A stretch of DNA of 64,000 nt. It comes from Fibrobacterota bacterium (GTDB lineage: Bacteria > Fibrobacterota > Chitinivibrionia > Chitinivibrionales > Chitinispirillaceae). Positions 36,110 through 44,697 of the stretch are shown piece by piece. The notes below the pieces were generated by a model that had not been told where the DNA came from, did no database searches, and saw only the letters and a list, made by a program, of their open reading frames with translations. The stretch lies in assembly GCA_023412475.1 (NCBI GenBank), contig JAEYNR010000048.1, positions 62,001 through 126,000 of the forward strand, in the 5' to 3' direction. The position numbers were made by a program, and so were the translations under genes. The stretch's first letter is position 1. Every line of letters begins with the position of its first letter.

Positions 36110-37399
36110 TCAAACAGCTTCCAAAGCTTCATCAAGAGCATTGATCAGATCATCGGGATGTTCAAGCCCTATTGATAATCGTATCAGATCAGGGGTAAGA
36201 CCGCTTTCCATTTGCTGCTTTTCAGTAAGCTGGCTGTGAGAGGTGCTGGCTGGATGCAGAATCAGGCTTTTCGCATCACCGACATTAGCTAAATGCGAGA
36301 AAAGCTGAATTGAATCGATGATTTTTACAGCCGGATCGTATCCACCCTTTACACCAAAAACTACCATCCCTCCGAAACCGTTTTTCAGGTATTTACTTGC
36401 GGTTTTATATGAAGGATCACCTTCAAGACCAGGATAGCGAACCCAGGAGACTTTTGAGTGATTTTTCAGATGTTGAGCGATTTTCATGGCATTCTCTGAA
36501 TGTTTTACCATACGAACTGGCAGTGTCTCGATTCCCTGCAGAAAGATCCAGGAATTGTCAGGTGAAATAGCAGCGCCAAGATTTCGAAGAGGAACAGTGC
36601 GTACCCGTAAAGCAAAAGCGATCGGAGAAAGTTGTTGAGGCAAATCCATCGCCCAGCGTAAACCATGATAATTGCTGTCTGGTTCTGTAAACAGAGGATG
36701 ATTCCCGGCTTTCCAGTCAAACTTTCCAGCATCGGTTATGATCCCCCCGATTGCCGCTCCGTGTCCTCCCAGCCATTTGGTCAGCGAATTTATTACGATA
36801 TCTGCACCAAGCTCAATGGTGCAAAGTAAATATGGAGTAGTAAAGGTACCATCAACAATCAGAGGCAGGCCATTACGATGTGCGATTTCTGCAACAGCTT
36901 TGACATCTGTATAATCGAGCACCGGGTTACCGATTGTCTCAATGTAAAGTGCCCTGGTTCGATTGGTAATCGCTTTCTGAAAGTTTTCTGTATTTTTGGA
37001 ATCGACAAATTTAACATTTATACCGAACTTTGGAAGAATTGAATCGAACTGAGTGTAAGTGCCACCATACAGATTGTTAGCAGATACTATTTCATCACCG
37101 GATTGAGCTAACGTTATAATAGTATAAAAAATGGCCGATGTACCAGATGCCAATGCCACCGACGCAGCTCCACCCTCCAATTGAGTAACTCTCTGCTCCA
37201 ATATGTCGGTTGTAGGATTTTGAAGACGGGTGTAGATGTTACCCAGCTCTTTTAAAGCGAACAGATTTGCCGCGTGTTCGGTGCTTTTAAACAGATATGA
37301 ACTGGTTCGGTAAACAGGCACTCCCCGTGAGCAGGTTGCATCCACGCTTTGCCCTGCATGAAGGGCCAGTGTTTCGAAGCGATACTTTTGAAGGCTCAT
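36110..37399 (-). CDS. metY: O-acetylhomoserine sulfhydrylase (PLP enzyme)
   Basis: A Cys/Met metabolism PLP enzyme making homocysteine from O-acetylhomoserine and sulfide. The MetY pattern is clear: TLALHAGQSVDATC, VPVYRTSSYLF, YTRLQNPTTDILEQRV, LASGTSAIFYT, IGNPVLDYTD, IVDGTFTTPYL and the PLP-binding Lys in INSLTKWLGGHG. The end has SLILHPASTSHSQLT. The ATG at 37399 has AAAGGA at better spacing than the ATG nine bases earlier, where the Shine-Dalgarno touches the codon. Length about 429 residues is normal. Confidence 0.94.
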   Translation of the reverse strand: MSLQKYRFETLALHAGQSVDATCSRGVPVYRTSSYLFKSTEHAANLFALKELGNIYTRLQNPTTDILEQRVTQLEGGAASVALASGTSAIFYTIITLAQSGDEIVSANNLYGGTYTQFDSILPKFGINVKFVDSKNTENFQKAITNRTRALYIETIGNPVLDYTDVKAVAEIAHRNGLPLIVDGTFTTPYLLCTIELGADIVINSLTKWLGGHGAAIGGIITDAGKFDWKAGNHPLFTEPDSNYHGLRWAMDLPQQLSPIAFALRVRTVPLRNLGAAISPDNSWIFLQGIETLPVRMVKHSENAMKIAQHLKNHSKVSWVRYPGLEGDPSYKTASKYLKNGFGGMVVFGVKGGYDPAVKIIDSIQLFSHLANVGDAKSLILHPASTSHSQLTEKQQMESGLTPDLIRLSIGLEHPDDLINALDEALEAV

Positions 37400-37506
37400 A
37401 GAATTCATCCTTTCCCGATGATACTCAACCGTTTTTGACCAAAGTGTTTATTCAATTCAGTTATACTTCAAAGAGCTTTTTATACCTGTTGTCTAATGTG
37501 ACAAAA

Positions 37507-37770
37507 TTATATACCTGAGCCGTTTTCAAAGATCTCTGATAGCTCTTCGATTGCGGTTTCTTCATCACTTCCATCTGCGATTACTTCGATCAGCTCCCCT
37601 TTTTTGGCTGCCAGCAAGAGAAGCTGAAGAATTGAACAACCATCAGCCTCACTGGGTCCATAGGAGATTTTTATTTTTGAATTATACTGCTGACATTTCT
37701 CCACTATTTTTGCCGCTGGTCTTACATGAATCCCATGTTCTTCTCGAACAACAAACTTCCTTGATATCAT
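37507..37770 (-). CDS. ptsH: HPr-family phosphocarrier
   Basis: An 87-residue HPr. The phosphorylated His lies in EEHGIHVRPAAKIVE (about residue 15) and a Ser follows in ADGCSILQLLLLAA at the regulatory Ser46 position. The upstream frame could be extended by 45 codons, but the ATG at 37770 has GGAGGT in front and gives the standard length. No EI or EII gene is nearby, so its role may be regulatory. Confidence 0.9.
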   Translation of the reverse strand: MISRKFVVREEHGIHVRPAAKIVEKCQQYNSKIKISYGPSEADGCSILQLLLLAAKKGELIEVIADGSDEETAIEELSEIFENGSGI

Positions 37771-38625
37771 CAGTAACCTCCAACATTTATTAATTCGCAG
37801 CATATAAGAGATAGTTTTAGGAGTAAAGTCTACCATTGCCGCAACGGCCTTGTTCACTTTTTTGGTGAACATTATTAATATAGTTTCGGATAATTTGTTG
37901 ATCAAAGAATTTCCTTATGAATCGAAAGTTTTTTTGGGATTACCCTTTAGGGGAAACCTGTCTTAATGCGGTTGCAAAAAATGTGCAAAGCTGATACCAG
38001 CTTGATCACATTTCTACTTGTATTAATTGTTACAACGCTGATCACTGTGATTGAGATTTTGTAACATTCTCTAAACAAATGTGTTGTACCATGATGAGAT
38101 CCATTTTTTATAACACTCGAGAAATAAAAAGTAAGTACCTGTCTTCATTGGGAATACAGGTTTTTTATCCTATTATCGTGCATGGGCATACTTTAATGTA
38201 TTAAGGATTTTTTACTCGTTATCATTGCAATTCTTTTATTTTCATGTAAAATTATTTGTTACTACTCAGCCCTTTGAACATATATCTGTAAAAAACTATA
38301 AACAATAAGAATAGAATCAGAATTAATCAGATAAAAACAATCAGACAGAATGGGGTAAAATTAGAAATAGAATATCTAATCAGATAAGCTTGAAGAAAAA
38401 AGTGTTTTTCATTTCCGATTCTTTGTTTAGATATTCTTAACCTGCCCACCGTACTTTAGGTACTAAGGGAGGCGGGCCTGCCCACCGTACTTTAGGTACT
38501 AAGGGAGGCGGGGATTACTTCTGATTAGATATTATTACATGATATTTTCTTCGAATAGATAGCAGAGTAGTTATAATTATTTGTTGCACATTTTCTTATC
38601 ACATATTTTCAGGAGGCATTACGCT
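37771..38625. other. long intergenic region
   Basis: No gene is supported. Seen here: a hairpin AAGCTG-ATAC-CAGCTT at 37997-38012, a weak intrinsic terminator (ACCTGT 38137-38142, ACAGGT 38156-38161, then TTTTT) with no gene before it, a 36-nt perfect duplication at 38441-38512, and a GTAGTTA element at 38552-38576. The orphan terminator leaves room for a small RNA. Confidence 0.5.
38441..38512. repeat. 36-nt perfect tandem duplication
   Basis: Two identical units (38441-38476 and 38477-38512), each starting CCTGCCCACCGTACTTTAGG and ending GGGAGGCGGG. Each can fold through GCCCACC with GGCGGGC and also contains GTAC-TTTAG-GTAC. It is GC-rich against its AT-rich surroundings. Confidence 0.85.
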
Positions 38626-39156
38626 GTGAAACGTTTATTTGCTCTTTTATTTTGTATCGTTTTTTCCTCATCAATCTACGCACAGAACTGGGCATCATCA
38701 GAAGGAAGTTGCTTCGAAAAAGGTGATTTCAATATCAGCGCTGGGTTGGGTATCGGCTGGTTGGGTTTTTTTGTAATTGGTGAATACGGTATAAACGACG
38801 CAATTTCTGCTAGTATTGCCACAGGTTATCAGGGTTATGGACACGATCCGGATTGGAGATATAATTATGTACCGATCGTAGCCAGAGCAGCATTTCACCC
38901 CTTTAACCTTAAAGTACTCAGTAATAAGATACCGATCCGCAGTAAACTGGATCCATATGCAGGACTTGCCATGGGGTGGCATATTGGTTGGGCTAGCGAT
39001 CTTAAAGATTTAGGGCTTAGTTCCCCAAGCGTTGGCGGATTTAAATTCCGGGAGCTTATAGGAGCTAAATTTTATCCTACAGAAAAGTTTTTCGTGACTT
39101 TTGAAGAAGGTGGTGGTCTGAGCTGGATCAATTTAGGTGCTGGCTTTAAGTTCTAA
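38626..39156 (+). CDS. outer-membrane beta-barrel protein
   Basis: A signal peptide (about 1-20, cleaved after IYA) is followed by a protein of alternating strands rich in Gly and aromatic residues (GLGIGWLGFFVIGEYGI, then AYAGLAMGW-like strands) and a C-terminal strand ending in Phe (GAGFKF), typical for insertion by the Bam complex. The GTG at 38626 with AGGAGG nine bases upstream is preferred; an upstream ATG at 38581 would add 15 residues before the signal. Function unknown. Confidence 0.8.
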   Translation: MKRLFALLFCIVFSSSIYAQNWASSEGSCFEKGDFNISAGLGIGWLGFFVIGEYGINDAISASIATGYQGYGHDPDWRYNYVPIVARAAFHPFNLKVLSNKIPIRSKLDPYAGLAMGWHIGWASDLKDLGLSSPSVGGFKFRELIGAKFYPTEKFFVTFEEGGGLSWINLGAGFKF

Positions 39157-39312
39157 TACCTTAGGCAGAATAGCAAAATTACTGCCCTCCTTACAAAAGC
39201 TCTTCTTGTTTTTTTACAGGTTATCACGTAATAAAGCAAGAAGAGCAATACTTACAGAAACAATCCATTATAAAAAACCATATTCTGACACAAAGAACTA
39301 CTAATAAGAAAA

Positions 39313-39909
39313 ATGTACTTTTCTAAGCCAAATCACCGCTCAGGTATCCGGGAACTAAAACAGGTGCAGGTTCGGGAAGATGGCTCGTTACGCCTTGCCA
39401 TTGTATCCGACACCCATTCGACTCCTCATGTTCGTGCAACAGAGATAATTGCCACTTTACAACCTGATGCAATCCTGCATGCAGGAGATATCGGCGAGCT
39501 AAGCGTACTGGACCAACTTGCTGCAATCAGTCCGGTTTATCCAGTACGTGGCAATATTGACCAGAGACTCCCGTCTTTGCCAGATGAACTGGTGCTGGAA
39601 ATCATTTCGAAAGAGCGGCTCATTCTCCGGATTTTAACGTTGCACGTGGGGCTTTATGGACCAAAACTGCAACCACAAGTTGCCCGCAAAGTAAAAGCAG
39701 AAGCTGCGTCACTTATCGTATGCGGACACTCTCATGTACCTTTTATCGGAAGCGGTAACGGGTATACGGTCTTTAATCCCGGTTCCATAGGCCCAAGGCG
39801 GCATGGTCTGCCTATTGTGTTTGGCTTACTTGAACTGGATGCAGGAGACTTTCGATTAAGTCATATTGATTGTGAAACGGGTTTAACCTGGAGACCACCA
39901 GTGTGTTGA
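39313..39909 (+). CDS. YfcE/MJ0936-type metallophosphoesterase
   Basis: A calcineurin-like phosphoesterase: metal-binding DTH in IVSDTHSTPH, HAGDIGE, GNID (VRGNIDQRLP), LHVGLYGP in place of the usual GH, and CGHSHVP with FNPGSIGPRR. Ligand residues of both metals are present. Typical substrates are phosphodiesters; physiology is unknown. It is 198 residues. The ATG at 39313 has no strong ribosome binding site. Confidence 0.9.
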   Translation: MYFSKPNHRSGIRELKQVQVREDGSLRLAIVSDTHSTPHVRATEIIATLQPDAILHAGDIGELSVLDQLAAISPVYPVRGNIDQRLPSLPDELVLEIISKERLILRILTLHVGLYGPKLQPQVARKVKAEAASLIVCGHSHVPFIGSGNGYTVFNPGSIGPRRHGLPIVFGLLELDAGDFRLSHIDCETGLTWRPPVC

Positions 39910-40228
39910 CAATTTCAAACATGAGATGTCTTGGTTTTTGCTATTTCTATGATACCATTATTCCGTCAATTAATTATTACTCAGTTATCAAAATAGCAGG
40001 AACTTACAATTCCAAACAGATAAAATTCCAAATCACGATTCTTAAATCTTAAACAAATTTCAATTGTTAAAATCCGAAATTCTAAACAGGAACAAGAGTC
40101 TATTAAAAGGTAGCTTAGCTTATCACTACCGCCCTTTTACCTATCTCCTGTTCTTTTCTTGTTCTTTTTTCGAATGTCGTGCTTATTCCAATTAATTTAT
40201 ATTTGACATTTAATTACCGGAGCAGTAG
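39910..40228. other. intergenic region with dispersed repeat
   Basis: No gene. It contains the core TTTTTCGAATGTCGTGCTTA (40165-40187), one of six related copies, in front of a decayed stretch with words such as TTCTTAAATCTTAAACAAAT shared with 44500-44560. Confidence 0.6.
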
Positions 40229-42004
40229 TCATCTGTCCACAATCCCCTTAAACATCATCTTGTGCCCATAATCATCTCTTAACTCAACCAGATACACACC
40301 ATTTAAATGATTTCTGAGTCTTCCACTATTAAGATCATTTACCAATTTCACAGCACTCCAGCCTGAAATAAGTTTTCTTTCCACAATGCGTCCGGAAACT
40401 GTATACAAAGTATACTGAACAGGTCCTTTTGATAGAAAATTACTACTATTCTTTTGAGATCTTGCTCCATAACAGATCTTGGCGGTTTGGGCCGGATATC
40501 CCAGAAATTCAATTTCGCTCACATTCAGATAACTACCTGTTCCATTATATCTGACAAATCGCACCGGCTTAGAATTAACAACTGCCATACTGGTAAAGGC
40601 CTTTGCTGCAGGAGTCTGTTTAATGGTGCACAGCTTCTCCCATTTGACACTATCAGAAGAGACTTCAAAACTGCGTCCTGCCATCCGCTCCTCATACCCT
40701 TCTCTTGGATAATACCGCACATAAGTAATGACCACCCCTTTGCCTTCCCCGAAATCATAACCGACCCATACCACATCACCTTCACAGTCTGCATAAGTTG
40801 AAGTGTTTCCATCGACAGCAGCCTTATACTGGACACTGCTGTTTTCCTGGTATGGTTTGCCACTGCCGATCAGTTTGCCTGTAAGTTTACTGCTTTCCGG
40901 CCCTACACCAACTGTTTTTGTTGTTTGGGAAAGAGAGTTGGCAGGCTCTGCATCATCTTTGATATTTTTGACTGTCAGATTAATTTTTTTACTGTTTGAT
41001 ATGCCTGAAACAGTGAGCAGGACTGTGCGGTTATCATTTTGCAGTTTTGCTGCGGTTATTGTTGCGCTACTATTATCAACAGAATAATTGGAAACTGTTT
41101 CAGCACTTTTTTTCTCCAGGTCTTCGGAAAAAAGTATGGATACTGTTCCATTTACCGAAGCAATTGCATCTGCTATTGAAGGAGCTATGGTATCGGCAAC
41201 TTCCTGATAGACCCGTACATAATCAATTATGTACTGAATCGGAAATGTGGTGCCTGACGGGTCTCCCCCATTGCTGCCTATTGCCTGATTTATCATTATA
41301 TAGGCTTTCTGATGAAAGGGGTTTCGCAGTCTGGCAAGATTTCCATTAATAGTTGTATCTAGATCTGTGGTATTCTGTAAAAAGTCATCCACGTAAAGAT
41401 CTATCTTTTCTTCTGTCCAGTGCATTATCCAGATATGAAAATCTTTTGCAAATTCACTGTCAACTGTTTTGGTCTGCGAACTCCATTTCGCTTCCCAGCG
41501 GGTGTTGGTTCCCCAGGCCACATTTGCATGAAGTTTTCCATTGTAGTATTCCATTATATCCACTTCACCATTGCCTGGCCACTCTTCAGAAACCCCCAGA
41601 GTCCAGAATGCCGGCCATGAACCCTTGCGAACATCAATCTTAGCCCTGATCTCGAATATCCCGTATTGGAATTCTCTTTTACCACGGGTATATAGACTTG
41701 CTGAAGTATATTCGTTTCCATTCCAATTATCTCTGCGGGCTTCAATTATAAGATTTCCATCTTCCATTCTGGTATTTTCAAGCCGTTTTTCGGTATAATA
41801 TTGAAGCTCATTATTGCGGACATAACCTTTTTCGTATCCCCAGTTACCGGGATCGGGCAAACCGCTTCCTTCGAATTCATCTGACCAGACCATCTCGTAA
41901 TTTTCATAAGATAGCTGAGCATCTGCATGATTAATGAAGAAACAGCAGACGGCAAAATGCAGAATCAGTCCTTTTGCAGAAACCTTTTTTAAACTTTTAT
42001 TCAT
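40229..42004 (-). CDS. glycoside hydrolase family 16 (laminarinase-like) with C-terminal modules
   Basis: An exported beta-1,3(4)-glucanase. A signal peptide (about 1-29) precedes the GH16 domain (about 36-270) with SDEFEGSGLPDPGNWGYEKG, the ligand-facing WPAFWTLG, and the ExDxxE core GEVDIMEYY (nucleophile Glu147, acid/base Glu152). An Ig-like domain follows (about 275-365), then an F5/8/discoidin-like region (about 370-520, VRYYPREGYEERMAGRSFEV), then a C-terminal sorting-like module (about 525-591, LYTVSGRIVERKL, LNGVYLVELRD). Together they suggest secretion and attachment to a polymer or to the cell surface. Confidence 0.93.
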   Translation of the reverse strand: MNKSLKKVSAKGLILHFAVCCFFINHADAQLSYENYEMVWSDEFEGSGLPDPGNWGYEKGYVRNNELQYYTEKRLENTRMEDGNLIIEARRDNWNGNEYTSASLYTRGKREFQYGIFEIRAKIDVRKGSWPAFWTLGVSEEWPGNGEVDIMEYYNGKLHANVAWGTNTRWEAKWSSQTKTVDSEFAKDFHIWIMHWTEEKIDLYVDDFLQNTTDLDTTINGNLARLRNPFHQKAYIMINQAIGSNGGDPSGTTFPIQYIIDYVRVYQEVADTIAPSIADAIASVNGTVSILFSEDLEKKSAETVSNYSVDNSSATITAAKLQNDNRTVLLTVSGISNSKKINLTVKNIKDDAEPANSLSQTTKTVGVGPESSKLTGKLIGSGKPYQENSSVQYKAAVDGNTSTYADCEGDVVWVGYDFGEGKGVVITYVRYYPREGYEERMAGRSFEVSSDSVKWEKLCTIKQTPAAKAFTSMAVVNSKPVRFVRYNGTGSYLNVSEIEFLGYPAQTAKICYGARSQKNSSNFLSKGPVQYTLYTVSGRIVERKLISGWSAVKLVNDLNSGRLRNHLNGVYLVELRDDYGHKMMFKGIVDR

Positions 42005-42893
42005 TGTATCACCCTTTTTATTACCTCTTTTAAGAATAAGATACTCCTAAATGAGTTATTATGGGTTGAATTAATTGCCCTGTAATGAATGAGGTGGCCT
42101 TATCACCCTATATAACCCTGGCCGGTTCTGAACTTTTTATGCCTACAAAATCAACCTATATTAATAGCAGAAGAAAAAAATTCGGATAAGCGTTCAGATC
42201 TTGAGTCCTGAGATTAAAAAAAACGTAACCAGCGGGTAGTTTTTCACTGTCAGTGGTCTGAAACTGGAAATAATAGCCTTTTTTCTATAAACCAGACCCG
42301 TTTTTGGAAAGCGATGTGAAAAAACACCCTTTGAAGCATAATACTGGAATGCTTATTGGGGTTTTAATCTACTGATCGTGAAATGGGAGCCGCTCAAGAT
42401 GCATTTGGTATGTTATGCGAGACTTTTACTATACTGAATGCGAACAAAAAACAAAGTGATTGCGTTTTTTGACCGGCCAAATGCGTTTTTTGCTCTACTG
42501 AATGGGAAAAAAGGGCCCTTTGATTTCGTTTTTCGGCATTCGTTTTTTGCTCAACTGAATGCGAAAAAATTTAAAGTGAAGGCATGTTTTTTTTCTGCAT
42601 GCGACAATTTTTGGCCGGCTGATTTAGAAAAAACGGCCTTTGAAGCCGTTATTTTTTAGGCATGTGACAAGTTTTTGGGGCGCTGATCTTGAAAAATGGG
42701 CCTTTGAATGAGATTTTTTATATGCATGCGACAACTTTTTGAAAGCCCGGCACAAAGAACGAGCCTTTAAAGGAGCTTTTTTGTATGCATACGACAACTT
42801 TCTAAAAGCTGAGTATCAAATATCCAGGAAATAAATGCTACTTTGCACAAGTATTTAAGCTGCGCAGAACAATAAAACTCTCTGGAGGTTAAT
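42005..42893. other. non-coding region with degenerate tandem array
   Basis: No gene. The region from about 42269 to 42815 is the first copy of a ~63-nt-period array described separately. A frame of 73 codons inside it is a by-product of the repeat. Confidence 0.7.
42269..42815. repeat. degenerate ~63-nt tandem array, copy A
   Basis: A repeated mark (ACTGA/CTGAT) occurs near 42371, 42433, 42497, 42554, 42619, 42683, 42744 and 42809, intervals 57-65 bases. Each unit has a core like GAAAAA-n-GGCCTTTGAA, a T run, and in the later units TGCATGCGACAATTTTT. The same array lies at about 51836-52470, so it is an element and not chance. GCATGC and the AT/GC alternation can form hairpins. Confidence 0.85.
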
Positions 42894-44402
42894 ATGAAAC
42901 GGCGCTCATTCGGTAAAATGATGCTATTGGCCGGTACATCCATGTTGACAAAAAATGGCTGGTCTCGCACTTTAAAAGCAGCAGCATCCGATATTGAACT
43001 TCCATCCCCGACAACTGGCCTTCATTCAGTAGAGAAATGTCTCAACTCCAGGGTTTCGACCCATAGTGGTTACAGCGGTGCACTGGACCAGCAGATATTG
43101 GCAAATGTTCTCTGGGCAGCATCAAGACCACCACTCATGGGTGCTTCACGTTTTATCTATACTGCTACTCCTGATGGAGTTTTCAATTACGATCCCGTTT
43201 CACATAAACTGACACTCCAGACCAGCGGTAACAAACTCTCGGAATCCCAGTTGGCATTTGAAATTGGCGTAGCAACCGATCCGGCCGGTTTAGCCGAGGA
43301 TGCAGGCGCGGCATTACACTGGGCTCATCTGGCAGCAGTACCATTTCTTGGAAACACATCGGAGAAACCGGCCTGTTGTCCTAAGGATAGTGGATACGAA
43401 AACGCGAATGAATCCTGGAATCTATCTGCAAACGTACATCTGGTCAACTGTTATGGAAAGATTTCCTCAGCCAGTGGTTTTAAAACTAATCTGGCTGCAG
43501 TTTCATCTGATAATAGTCTTCCAGCTCCATCGGTTAATGGCAGTGTAATACTTGAGGATGCCATGAGGGAGCCGATTTTCGGCGATGCCTTCAGCAATGA
43601 TGAGTTGGCACTGGAACAGATCTCACAGTTAGCCTGGGCAGCCTACGGATGTACGCCACACAGCATAGGCTCCAAGGCTGGGCTGAGTGTAGCCTCATGG
43701 AATGCAAAGTACTATCTTAACGGTCGTATTTACATTGTCAGATCCGGATCGGTGGACAGATACCATATGCGGCAGCTCTCAGGTGAAGATAGCACGCGGG
43801 ATCACCGCCTCGAACAATTGATCAGTGAAGACCGTAGAACTCAGCTCAGAAGCGCTGTATCCCGGATTTCTCAGAGTGCACCGGTTTACTTCGTTTTCTG
43901 CGGCGATTCAACTTCACGCGAAAGACTTCTGGAAGCAGGTTATTGTGGATCAAGCGCACTTCTTCAGGCTACTTCGATGAATATTCAGGGCCATTATTGT
44001 GGAGGCTTAACCGACACAGAACGAAGCTCCATACAGACGGCTCTGGGAATCAAGGATGCAGACAAACCTCTTTTGTTGTTTGCAGCCGGCAAACCATTTG
44101 TATCATCGGCAAAACCATCAACCCGTAAAAATTTTCTGAAGCTCTCAGCACATCCCAATCCCTTTGTACATAAAACTGAGATAAACATTATTTCAGCCCC
44201 GAATCAGAGAATAGAAGCAGCGGTTTTTGATCTCACTGGAAAACAGATCAGAACCCTTGTGCAGTCCGATCAGTTTGAATCATCGGTTATTGGCTGGGAT
44301 GGAAAAGATCACAGGGGCAGATCAGTGGCTACTGGTACCTATGTGTGTAAGATATCCGCCGGAAGCACAGTTAAATCGATACTGCTACATAAAAAAAAGT
44401 AG
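42894..44402 (+). CDS. exported tandem nitroreductase-like protein with C-terminal sorting module
   Basis: The N-terminus has a twin-arginine-like signal: KRRSFGKMMLLAGTSML (2-18), so a folded, cofactor-loaded export is likely. Two nitroreductase/SagB-like regions follow. The first (about 60-235) has LANVLWAASRPPLMG; the second (about 240-390) has ISQLAWAAYGCTPHSI, APVYFVFCGD and EAGYCGSSALLQATSMNIQG. The last 85 residues (about 416-502) are a FlgD-like/sorting module: HPNPF, VFDLTGKQIRTL, GWDGKDHRGRSVATGTYVCK. An AGGAGG-type ribosome binding site precedes the ATG. A flavin redox enzyme at the cell surface is the inference; the substrate is unknown. Confidence 0.82.
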   Translation: MKRRSFGKMMLLAGTSMLTKNGWSRTLKAAASDIELPSPTTGLHSVEKCLNSRVSTHSGYSGALDQQILANVLWAASRPPLMGASRFIYTATPDGVFNYDPVSHKLTLQTSGNKLSESQLAFEIGVATDPAGLAEDAGAALHWAHLAAVPFLGNTSEKPACCPKDSGYENANESWNLSANVHLVNCYGKISSASGFKTNLAAVSSDNSLPAPSVNGSVILEDAMREPIFGDAFSNDELALEQISQLAWAAYGCTPHSIGSKAGLSVASWNAKYYLNGRIYIVRSGSVDRYHMRQLSGEDSTRDHRLEQLISEDRRTQLRSAVSRISQSAPVYFVFCGDSTSRERLLEAGYCGSSALLQATSMNIQGHYCGGLTDTERSSIQTALGIKDADKPLLLFAAGKPFVSSAKPSTRKNFLKLSAHPNPFVHKTEINIISAPNQRIEAAVFDLTGKQIRTLVQSDQFESSVIGWDGKDHRGRSVATGTYVCKISAGSTVKSILLHKKK

Positions 44403-44423
44403 CAGGCACTCTTATTCCTCTCT

Positions 44424-44460
44424 TCAAATCGATATCGTGGTCGGTATCGATATCGAATTT
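44424..44460. repeat. GATATCG intergenic block
   Basis: AAATCGATATCG, TGGTCGGTATCG and ATATCGAATTT in a row, preceded by CACTCTTATTCC. The same layout, including the preceding CACTC(A/T)TATTCC, is found at 45957-46013. Related blocks are at 17194 and 52636. Confidence 0.6.
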
Positions 44461-44655
44461 AAAAAGAAAAAGGACGATAGCGATAACGATTGGTCTGAAT
44501 GTCAAATCCTGAATCTCAAAACCCAAATCTTAAACAAATCTCAATAATCAATTATCAAATCTCAAACAAGAACGGAAAATGGCAACAAGGCCAATTTGAA
44601 AACTTAAAGCTATAATTTAAAATTTTGTGCTGTGGGATTTTGTTGCAGATTTTGC

Positions 44656-44680
44656 CGATTAGATAGACGGGTAGTTACAA
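44656..44680. repeat. dispersed GTAGTTAC element
   Basis: CGATTAGATAGACG directly followed by GGTAGTTACAA, one of four spaced copies (29195, 38552, 44656, 49219). It lies 18 bases from the end of the Rpn-like gene. Confidence 0.55.
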
Positions 44681-44697
44681 GGAACTATGAATCTGGT

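Noticed and set aside
35939..36175. 78-codon plus-strand frame
   Set aside because: It overlaps the metY 3' end and a hairpin, and no ribosome binding site supports it.
42438..42659. 73-codon frame inside array copy A (similar frame at 52029-52220 in copy B)
   Set aside because: Both share FDRPNAFFALLN only because the DNA is the same repeat; the frames part after a shift, so coding is not conserved.
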